A stretch of 64,000 nt of DNA from Streptomyces zaomyceticus. GTDB taxonomy: Bacteria > Actinomycetota > Actinomycetes > Streptomycetales > Streptomycetaceae. The position numbers and the translations under genes were made by a program. Positions 26,334-34,400 of this stretch are shown here, one piece after another (the first letter of the stretch is position 1; each line of letters begins with the position of its first letter). The stretch spans positions 184,105-248,104 of the forward strand of contig NZ_BNBZ01000011.1 in NCBI RefSeq assembly GCF_014656215.1. Reading direction: 5' to 3'. The notes beneath the pieces are model-generated. The model had not been told where the DNA came from. It saw only the letters and a list, made by a program, of their open reading frames with translations, and searched no databases.

Positions 26334-26560
26334 CGGGACGCGCCCCTCGTGATCACTTCCGCGAGGGCGTGGGCCACTGGCGCGGAGCAGAGTCCGAGGT
26401 GGACGAGGGCGTAGCGGGACTCGTCGGCCCAGGGGGTACGGACGTCCATGGCGGGCAACTGGATGCCGGCCCGGGTGAGAGCGGCGGCGAGGGCGTCGCG
26501 GGCGTCCATGGCTTCCTTGATCTTGCGCTGGTTGGGGGTGGTGGGGCGGGAGGTGGGCAT
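26330..26560 (-). CDS. Small hypothetical protein upstream of the SH3-like gene
   Basis: 76 residues: a basic, Pro/Thr-rich start (MPTSRPTTPNQRKIKEAMDA), then an amphipathic helical region and a C-terminal helical part (LCSAPVAHALAEVITRG). The ATG has AAGGAG just upstream (minus strand). It overlaps the next gene by 4 bases and is divergent from the XRE gene over 188 bases. No family is recognised. The conserved neighbourhood suggests it belongs to the XRE/DUF397 regulatory cassette. Confidence 0.6.
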   Translation of the reverse strand: MPTSRPTTPNQRKIKEAMDARDALAAALTRAGIQLPAMDVRTPWADESRYALVHLGLCSAPVAHALAEVITRGASR

Positions 26561-26673
26561 GGCGGACTCCTTCGGCTGGCCGTGCTCTGGTTTCCCGGAC
26601 CGGAGGGTGTGGGGTGGATTACGGTGCGTAGCCCGGGCACTACGAGCATGGATCCCGCAGGAGGCTGGCGACA

Positions 26674-26705
26674 CTGTGGACGGGGTCTGGTTCCTCGGCC
26701 CACAG
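26674..26705. promoter_or_regulatory. Inverted repeat in the XRE cassette control region
   Basis: CTGTGG (26674-26679) and CCACAG (26700-26705) are separated by 20 bases, in the spacer between the divergent small-gene pair and the XRE gene. An autoregulatory operator is possible; nothing more can be read. Confidence 0.3.
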
Positions 26706-26748
26706 CGGTAGTTCCACACCTTCCACGGAGATCAGGGGAGGAGCCGCG

Positions 26749-27591
26749 ATGCCGCCACGTCGGGTGGTGACGGGCCGAAGCCAGGAGCCGCGGCAGAGGT
26801 TCGCGGAGGAGCTGCGGCACCTGAGGGCGCGGAGTGGCGCGAGCCTGCGGCAGCTGGGGGACCGGCTGGGGTGGGACTGGTCGCTCTTCGGGAAGATGGA
26901 GAAGGGCGAGACCTTGGGCGGGCCCGAGGTGGTGCAGGCGCTGGACCAGCACTACGGGACGTCGGGGATGCTGCTCGTGTTGTGGGAGTTGGCGCGCGGG
27001 GACAAGACGCAGTTCAAGGAGCGGTATCGGCGGTACATGACGCTGGAGGCCGAGGCGGTGAGCCTGTGGCACTTCGCGGTGAGTGTGTTGCCGGGGTTGC
27101 TTCAGACTCCCGGATACGCGCGCGAAGTGCTGGCTGCTGGTGGGCTGCGCGGGGACGAGCTGGAGCAGCAGGTCGAAGCACGGATGGGACGTCGGGACTT
27201 GCTGGAGGGGGAGGAGGCGCCGCCGTTTCGGACGATCCTGTCGGAGGCGGTGCTGAGGACGGTGCTGCGGGATAGGCAGGCATGGAGTGAGCAGTTGGAG
27301 TGGTTGGCCGAGGTGGCCGAGCGACCGAACGTGATTCTGCACGTCCTGCCATTCAGTGCCGGTCCGTGTGGCTTGGACAGTACTGCCGTGATGTTCCTGC
27401 GGCTGGGTGACGGGCGTACCGTGGCCTATACGGAGAACGCCTACCGAGGTGAACTCATCGAGGAGAACGGGCCGGTTGAGCGGCTGCAACGTGCCTACGA
27501 TGCGGTGCGTGACCTGGCACTCTCCCTGGCCGAGTCACGGAAGTTCATCCTGCGCATGTTGGAGGAAGTACCGTGCGACCCATCGACCTGA
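26749..27591 (+). CDS. XRE-family regulator with DUF5753
   Basis: 280 residues. The N-terminal helix-turn-helix (about 18-75: RFAEELRHLRARSGASLRQL, then WSLFGKMEKGE) belongs to the XRE family. The remainder is the DUF5753 ligand-sensing-like domain (LLQTPGYAREVLAAGG, FRTILSEAVLRTVL, VILHVLPFSAGP). Such proteins pair with small DUF397/BldB-like partners across Streptomyces and control development, antibiotic production or act in antitoxin-like pairs. A strong GGGGAGGAG precedes the ATG. The 3' end overlaps DUF397 by 19 bases. It is placed between pglX and pglY, against the BREX strand. Confidence 0.85.
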   Translation: MPPRRVVTGRSQEPRQRFAEELRHLRARSGASLRQLGDRLGWDWSLFGKMEKGETLGGPEVVQALDQHYGTSGMLLVLWELARGDKTQFKERYRRYMTLEAEAVSLWHFAVSVLPGLLQTPGYAREVLAAGGLRGDELEQQVEARMGRRDLLEGEEAPPFRTILSEAVLRTVLRDRQAWSEQLEWLAEVAERPNVILHVLPFSAGPCGLDSTAVMFLRLGDGRTVAYTENAYRGELIEENGPVERLQRAYDAVRDLALSLAESRKFILRMLEEVPCDPST

Positions 27592-27782
27592 GCGCCGCGA
27601 CCTGGCGCAAGAGTTCTCACAGCAATTCGGACGGCGGAGAATGCGTCGAGGTCTCCAACGACTTTGCTGCGGTCGTCCCCGTGCGGGACAGCAAGGACCC
27701 GCACGGACCGGTGCTCGTGTTCCCGGAGGGTGGCTGGTCGGCCTTCGTCACCGCTGTCAAGGACCACCAACTGCCCCGCTGA
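27573..27782 (+). CDS. DUF397 (BldB-like) small protein
   Basis: 69 residues with the DUF397 hallmarks: TWRKSSHSNSDGGECVEVS at the start, VPVRDSKDPHGPVLVFP in the middle, and WSAFVTAVKD at the end. GTG start, overlapping the XRE gene by 19 bases. DUF397 partners modulate their cognate XRE regulator; this is the usual two-gene module. It ends 15 bases before a strong terminator. Confidence 0.88.
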   Translation: MRPIDLSAATWRKSSHSNSDGGECVEVSNDFAAVVPVRDSKDPHGPVLVFPEGGWSAFVTAVKDHQLPR

Positions 27783-27797
27783 GGAACGACCGCAACC

Positions 27798-27837
27798 CGA
27801 CGGCCTCCAAGAACCTTTGGGTTCTTGGAGGCCGTCG
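27798..27837. terminator. Strong bidirectional terminator between DUF397 and pglX
   Basis: An 18-bp perfect stem, CGACGGCCTCCAAGAACC at 27798-27815 with its complement at 27820-27837, loop TTTG. It insulates the plus-strand XRE cassette from the minus-strand pglWX operon, whose stop codon is at 27853. Confidence 0.9.
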
Positions 27838-27852
27838 GCGTGGTCAGAGGCT

Positions 27853-30800
27853 CTACTTCTTGGTGGCGCGTCGTCCTCGGGTGGCGGCGGCCGGGCGCCA
27901 GGCGCGCAGGTCGTCGTCGGTCAGGCCGTGCTCGCCCTGCATCATCTGCCGGTCGCCACGGAAGAACGCGGACGGCGAAGCGCCGAAGTTCGCATCGAAC
28001 TCGTCGTGCCACTGCTCAAGCCAGGGCTGGAGTTCCAGCAGCCCGGCAAGGAACGGGGTCAGCTCCTCGGAGGTCAGCGCCTCGTGGGAGGCGATGTACG
28101 CGTCGAGGGCATACGCCTGCTCCCGGTGGTCCCAGCCGGCCCAGCCGTAGAGGTCGGGCGTGGGGGTGTTGGTCTGCCCGTACGAGATGAACCGCTCCTT
28201 GGGCACGTCGAGCTTGCCGCGCGCCTTCCAGTAGGAGGGCCGAAGGAAGTCCGCCGAGGTGTACTTCGGCGGTACGGGGATCGCGTCCCGGATCTTCCGC
28301 TTGGCCGGCTCGTCGGGGGCGGCGTCCTCCTGCCGCTGGAGATCCCAGACGTGCTCCCAGTCCTTGCGCTTCTTCAGCCCCGAGGGCTTGTAGCGCAGGG
28401 CGGGAAGGAACGGCACGTGCTCGTCGGTCATCAGCTCGGCGACGACGGCCGGCAGTTCCTTGCGGGGGGCGTAGATCTTGGCGACGGAGACGAAGTCCTC
28501 GTCGCGGGAGAGCACGTCGGTGAGCCGCGAGAGGCTGACGAGGGCGGGCATGTCGTTCTCGTCGAACCAGTGGTCACGGTTCTCGATCCGGTCGAGCAGC
28601 CAGGAGCGGAGCGCCTTCTCCTGAAGTGCGTCCCACCCTTCGGTAGCCCACCTTCGCTTGTACTCCGGTCGCTCGATCATCCCGATGGCGCGTGACGACT
28701 CGATGGCGTCGATCCGCTGCTGGACGACCGTGCGATAGGCGGCCGGCCAGTGGGCGGGGATCTCAGTGATGGCCGCGGACCCGTGCCGCTTGAACCATTC
28801 GTCACTGGCCTCCCCTGAGGCGACGCGCCGGGCCAGCGCGATTTCGAACGCTCGTTCGCCAAGGGAGAGTTCAAGGGGGATTGGGTCAGTGGAGTACTCG
28901 GTGAGGCGGAGGTCCTCGGTGTGCAGCTTGTAGAGGAAGTAGACCTGCCAGTCCAACTCCTCCTGGAGGGCAATCATCTGGGCGCGGGTTGAGTGCCAGA
29001 TGGCCTGGGCTGCGCGGAGAGCGGGAGCGGTGGGGGTGGTCTCGGCCGCGAGGGCGGAGGGGGCACTGGCGGCGAGTTGCTCCGCGAGGGCGTCCAGGGC
29101 CGCCGCGAGATGGGTCGGGTAGGCGGACGGGAGAGGGAACTCCTCCAGTTTAGTCCCGGTGAACTCGTAGAAGCTTTCCCAGGCGTAGCGTCCTGTGCCG
29201 CGCTCACCGCCTCGGTTTCCTTTGTCATGGCTGACCATCTTGAGCCAGAACCCGGCGGTCGAGCTGTTGAGTAGCCCAAGCAGCCGCAGGTGCTCTTCTT
29301 CGCTCGCCGCCTCCCGCAATTTGATCACAGGAGCAGACTGTTTGAACACCTTCCCGCCGCGATTCAATACAAAATGATTGTGTGTGGCCACGAAGGAAAA
29401 GGGGATGGACCAGGGGTGTGCTCCAGTATCTCTGGGAAGCTGATGCCAAGACCACCAAGGGCGTCCCGACTTGAAATAGTTGCTACCGTTGAAGGTGGCT
29501 CGCTGCCCAAGCTCTGTGCGAAAGAACCAAAGTTCCCGGGCCTCCCTTATATTCTCCGGCAGCGGGCGATCGGAGTGATCAGGGAGGTAAGGGAAGAAAG
29601 CCGAATCATCGGTATCTGCACCCCAGTCGCGAACTTGGTCGCCCGCCGCAATCGGAGATGTGAACGCGCCAACTACCTCGCCCCACGAGCGGTTTGGTCG
29701 GATCATGACCTCATCGGCATGTGTCATTCCCACGAACCCGACTCGAGCAGTCTGATTTGAGAGTACCCCTGTTGCAGAGGACGCGATGGTCTCATTCATC
29801 TCTAGACCTCCGCCTGTGAGAATCCAGGGTTGCTTCCCAAAATAGCGGACGCGCTCGAGGTCATCGACGGACACCCACTGGCTCAGCGACCCTGGCTTGT
29901 CGATCTGGTTCAGAATTGCGTTCCACACCAGACCGTCTTCTGCTTTCTCCGGCTCCCCTGGCTCGCCTTGCACGCTGCGAACCGTGCGGATGGTGCTTGT
30001 TCGGTCAGCCCCATCGCGCGCTTTACCTACGAGGATGACAGTGGGTGTCCCATGCCCGGGGATGTAAGCGCCTGATGTGTCGATAACTTCGGTCAGTTCA
30101 ATGCGGTCACGGAAGTGGTTTTCAACGAGCTTCTTTCCGAACTCCCGCTTCATGAACGAGTTCGACGTAATCTGGCCGACTACACCGTATCCGCGTCCCT
30201 CGGTGTTGCCTTGTTTGGCCAACTCGAAGAAGCGCTGAGCGAATGGAACGGAAAGGGCGTACAGTCCTGTGCATGCACTGTAGAGTTCCCGATACAGTGC
30301 ATTGAGCTTCTTGTCTTTCACTGTGATGTAGGGGGGATTGCCCACCACCACGTGGTACCGTCCCGGCTGCAAGATTCCAGGGTGCTCGTGCACGTCCTCC
30401 GGGGCGTACGAGAACGACGCCACCGTGTCGTCGGCCTCGCCGTCGAGGGTCAGTTCTAGCTGGCGAGCCTTCATCAGGGAGTCACCCACTGCCAGGTGGA
30501 TCGGCCACTCATAGTTTGCAGCCTCCCTCATCGTTCGCACGCCACTTGCCGCCATCGCGGCAACTAGCAACCGGAAGCGCGCGATGGCCACCGCAAACGG
30601 GTTCAAGTCCACCCCGTGAACCGAATCCAGGGCCGCTCGTACCCGCTCGTGCACATCCGTGCCCGGCTGGCCCTCTCCCCACAGCCGCACCAGCCGCCGG
30701 AACGCGCCCAAGACAAAGTGACCCGACCCACATGTCGGGTCGATCATCTTCAGGCCCTCGTAGCCGAACTCCCGGACCGCCGGGTCCATGGTCCGATCGA

Positions 30801-31458
30801 GGATGAACTCTTCCACGAACTCCGGGGTCTGGAGCAGGGCGTACGTCTTCCGGGCGGCCTCGCTCAGGTCCTGGTACAGGTCGCCCAGGAACCGCGTGTC
30901 CCAGCCCTCCGTACCGTCCTCGTTCAGCTTGTCCGTGAAGTCGTGGACCAGCACACCTGCCTCATCGCGCTCACGCCAGAACGCAATCAGTTCCCGCGCT
31001 CCGTCGTGCGACAGCGGGATCTGGAACAGCGGGTTGTGCTTGCGGTCGAACAGCAGCCGACCTGCCTGGCCCGCGCCCAGGTCTGCGAACGCGCGCTCCA
31101 GCCAGCCGCGGAACGTCGGGTCCGGGTCCTTCGCCACGTACTCCTCGTACCTAGCCAAGGCCAGGTCGCGACGATCCGGGTCCGGGGCCGTCAGGTACGG
31201 CTCCGGGATCAGCTCGTTGTCCTCGCAGAAGCGGACGAAAACTGTGCCCAGGACCCAGGCCACCGCGACCTGGGTGATCCGCTCATCCAGCCAGGAGTTC
31301 CACGTCGCCGCCGTACGCCCCAGCTTGCGGGCCTGGTCGTACTCGGCGCGCAGGCGGGCGCCCACCTCGGTGACGGCCTTGACCTGCTTGCCTAGGTCCG
31401 TCTCGACCGCTTTGACCTGCTGCTTCAGGTCGTTCAACAGGGCCTTGCGGTCGATCAC
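27853..31458 (-). CDS. pglX: BREX-2 adenine-specific DNA methyltransferase PglX
   Basis: 1201 residues, GTG start overlapping the pglW stop as GTGA. Methyltransferase motif I DPTCGSGHFVLGAF is near residue 240, and the catalytic N6-adenine motif VVGNPPYI is near 373. A target-recognition region follows (about 380-720). The C-terminal part contains TSADFLRPSYWKARGKLDVPK, conserved in type 2 PglX. PglX marks host DNA as self and is needed for phage exclusion in the Pgl system of S. coelicolor. DNA for residues about 373-725 is markedly lower in GC than both flanks, suggesting segment exchange. The two Pro codons of NPPY form a run of six C (G on plus, 30331-30336). Confidence 0.93.
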   Translation of the reverse strand: MIDRKALLNDLKQQVKAVETDLGKQVKAVTEVGARLRAEYDQARKLGRTAATWNSWLDERITQVAVAWVLGTVFVRFCEDNELIPEPYLTAPDPDRRDLALARYEEYVAKDPDPTFRGWLERAFADLGAGQAGRLLFDRKHNPLFQIPLSHDGARELIAFWRERDEAGVLVHDFTDKLNEDGTEGWDTRFLGDLYQDLSEAARKTYALLQTPEFVEEFILDRTMDPAVREFGYEGLKMIDPTCGSGHFVLGAFRRLVRLWGEGQPGTDVHERVRAALDSVHGVDLNPFAVAIARFRLLVAAMAASGVRTMREAANYEWPIHLAVGDSLMKARQLELTLDGEADDTVASFSYAPEDVHEHPGILQPGRYHVVVGNPPYITVKDKKLNALYRELYSACTGLYALSVPFAQRFFELAKQGNTEGRGYGVVGQITSNSFMKREFGKKLVENHFRDRIELTEVIDTSGAYIPGHGTPTVILVGKARDGADRTSTIRTVRSVQGEPGEPEKAEDGLVWNAILNQIDKPGSLSQWVSVDDLERVRYFGKQPWILTGGGLEMNETIASSATGVLSNQTARVGFVGMTHADEVMIRPNRSWGEVVGAFTSPIAAGDQVRDWGADTDDSAFFPYLPDHSDRPLPENIREARELWFFRTELGQRATFNGSNYFKSGRPWWSWHQLPRDTGAHPWSIPFSFVATHNHFVLNRGGKVFKQSAPVIKLREAASEEEHLRLLGLLNSSTAGFWLKMVSHDKGNRGGERGTGRYAWESFYEFTGTKLEEFPLPSAYPTHLAAALDALAEQLAASAPSALAAETTPTAPALRAAQAIWHSTRAQMIALQEELDWQVYFLYKLHTEDLRLTEYSTDPIPLELSLGERAFEIALARRVASGEASDEWFKRHGSAAITEIPAHWPAAYRTVVQQRIDAIESSRAIGMIERPEYKRRWATEGWDALQEKALRSWLLDRIENRDHWFDENDMPALVSLSRLTDVLSRDEDFVSVAKIYAPRKELPAVVAELMTDEHVPFLPALRYKPSGLKKRKDWEHVWDLQRQEDAAPDEPAKRKIRDAIPVPPKYTSADFLRPSYWKARGKLDVPKERFISYGQTNTPTPDLYGWAGWDHREQAYALDAYIASHEALTSEELTPFLAGLLELQPWLEQWHDEFDANFGASPSAFFRGDRQMMQGEHGLTDDDLRAWRPAAATRGRRATKK
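29281..30340 (-). other. Low-GC segment within pglX, probable exchanged target-recognition region
   Basis: Hand counts of 60-base lines give about 45 percent GC at 29341-29400, 57 percent at 29521-29580 and 53 percent at 30241-30300, against about 65-70 percent on either side. The segment begins at the NPPY motif and covers the target-recognition part. Codons such as ATA, AAT, AAA and TTT are frequent here and rare elsewhere in the window. The reading frame is intact. Confidence 0.65.
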
Positions 31459-34400
31459 TTGGTGTCTCCCTCGGTTCCGTCCGTCACTGCTGCCTTGCTC
31501 GTACTCGCGTCCTTGACCCACGAGTCCGGAAGTTCGATCCACTCACCCAGCCCCGCCTGGTACGCCACTGCGATCTGGCTCAGCTTGGGTTCCCTCGACG
31601 GGTCGCCCTGTGGGACCAGCAGCCACAGGCCCCGGCCGCCCTGGCGGGCGGCCTCCGCCAGGCGGTCCAGGACGCCCATCGCGTCGTAGCGGGCGAAGAC
31701 CGCGGCCTCCGTCAGGAGGACCGGTCCCGAGCCGGTGGCGCGGTCCAGCAGGCTGCGGACCTGTGGCTCCACCGCGCCCCACGCCGTCCGCGCGTACTCC
31801 GCGAACTTCACCGCGCCCCGCGAGCCCGCCTCCGCCACGTCCGCCTTCAGCAGCGTCTCCCACGTCGGCTTCGACCCCTCCGGAGCCAGCGCGTGCATCG
31901 CCTCCAGGAAGAGGGCCGTCACCGAGACGGCCTGGGCGGAGATGGGGGCCGCGCCCAGCGCCCGTACCGCTTCCTCCGGACGGTGGTGGTGCACGGTCAG
32001 GACCCGGTAGCCGTCGCGGCGGGCCGAAGCGGCCAGGCGTTCCTGCGCGCGGACCGCACCCGCCAGCGCGGGGTCGTCCGCGTACCGCGTCACCGCACCC
32101 ACATCCGTGGCCTGCCGCCACGCACCCGTGGTCAGGTAGCTGGACGCGCTGTCCATCCGCGTGGGCAGGTAGCGCAGGGTCTTGGTGTCCTCGCGCGTGG
32201 ACAGGGTCAAGTCGAAGCCCGCGTCCCGCAGGGCCTTCGTCAGCGGGCCGGCCGTCGGGAGGTCGTGGGAGAAGCCGCCACGAGAGTCAGGAAGGACCAG
32301 CTCAGGGAAACGGGCGCGGACGCGCTCGTGGACGTCCTCGCCCGTCACGCCCGGCTGGCGGGCCTCGGGGACGCCGGGGATGAGCCGGACCAGACCGGCC
32401 TGGGTCAGCCGCAGGGCGCGTACGAGCGACAGGTCGCGCCGGTAGATCTCCAGGCGGGGCGTCGCCGCCGCGTTGAGGGAGGCGGCGGCCGCCAGCTCCA
32501 CCAGGCGGCGTTCGTCCCACTCCACCGAGCCGGGCGGCGGGGTGAGGGAGCCGAGCTCGGTCAGTACCGTGGTCGCCGTCGGCAGGGTTTCGAGCTTGGC
32601 CAGGCGGTCGGCCGTCTTCCCCAGGCGGGTCGCGTAGTCGAGCAGGCCCGGCGCCGTCGGGGTGTCCGGGGCATCGTCCTCGCGGACATCGAGGGCGAGC
32701 AGGCCCGCGCCCAGGGCCTCCTCGGTGGCCTTGCGGTTGGGCTGGTGCTGGAACTCGGCTTCCTCGGGCTCCAGTTGCTCCACCTCCACCACGGCCCGTA
32801 CGGCGGCCAGCGCCAGCGCGCGCCGCTGCTCGCGCTCGGACAGCTGCGTACCGCGCCGCACGGCGAGGGCGTCGGCGATCTCGGCGGCGGAGGCGACCCG
32901 GCCCAGGTCGGAGAGGAGTTCCATGATCTCGGCGCGCAGGGCCTGCACTGCCGGGTGTTTCTTCCAGCGCTTGCGCTCCTCCTTCAGGAGCTGCGGGATC
33001 CGGCCGGCCGACAGGCTGAGCGCGTCCGCGACGTCCTTCTGCTTGGGCCAGACCCCGATGTCGGGGAGCTCGCCCTGCGCGTCGGGAAGACGCAGGAGCA
33101 GGCGTACCGTCTCGACCTTGTTGTGGTTCGAGCGGTTGTTGTTGAGCTCCGGTACGAAGATCGTGGCCAGCGTGTCCAGGCTGACCGCGCGCAGCGCGGA
33201 GCCGGTGAGGCCCCCGGCGGCGTCCCCACCGGCCAGGGTGCCGAGCAGAGCCGACTCGGTGGCGGACAGCTGGGCCAGTTCCTCCCTGGCCTCCGCCCGG
33301 CCCCTCGGAGTGAGCGGCGAGATCGGGGTCTCGCGCAGCCGGTCGCCCCACTCGCGCTGGCGACGCTGGACCTCGCTGCGGGTCTTCGCACCCAGACCGG
33401 GTGCGTTGAGGAGCTTGCGGCGGCTGTAGTCGAGGAGCTCCCCGACCGTCGTGACGCCCAGCCCGTACAGGAACGCCTCGGCGGCAGGGGTGAGGCCGGC
33501 GGCCGACAGGTGGGTGTCGCGGGTGACCTCCGCCGCGAGCTGCTCGCGCTGCTGCTCCGCGGTGAGCGGCTCGGCGTCCGCGATGGTGGCCTGGCCGGCG
33601 TCGAGGGACGGAGTCTCGGAGGGCTCCGGGTGGCGGGAGCGGTGGCTGGACGGGACGGTCTGCGTGGCGTCCAGGAAGATCTTCTTCCAGGCGTCCCGCA
33701 TCGGCTTGAGCTCGGGGAAGCGCTGGGCGGCGTCCCGGTGCAGGGCCTTCTCGAAGAAGGCGACCAGGCCGTCGCGCACCCCGGGTTCGAAGGCGTCCTT
33801 CGCGATGATCGGGTGCGGGTGCTTCTTCGGGTCGGTCATCCGGGGCAGTACCGAGCCGTCGCCCCACTTGGGCAGCTCGCCGGAGGCCATCTGGTGCAGG
33901 GTGACCGCGACCGCGTACCGCTCGGCGTGCGAGTCGTAGGCGGTCCGGGTCAGCGTCCCGATGAACGGGTCGAGGTAGCCCTCGGTGCCGGCCTCGTAGT
34001 CCTTCGCCGGGTATCCGGCTAGGGAGAAGTCGATGAGGACGAGCTCGCGGGTGCGGTTCGGGCGGATGCGGATGGCGATGTTGTCGGGCTTGATGTCGCG
34101 GTGCCAGACGCTCTCGCCCTCCAGGAAGTCGACGGCGCCGAAGAGGTAGTCGCCGTACGCCTCCAGCTGGTCGATCTGGAGGCGTCCGCTCTCGCGCAGC
34201 TGGCGGGCGACCGTCTCCTCGCGGCGGCGGGTACGGGGGGTTCCGGACTCCTCGCCCTCGCCGGTCTCCTCCCGCTCGTCGCCCACGTACTCCAGGACGA
34301 GCACCGTGCGGTCGGCGATCTTCAAAGGCTCCGGCTCCACGAGCCGGATGACGCGGGAGTCGGCGCGCAGGCGCCCCATGACCGCGGCCTCGTGGGCGAG

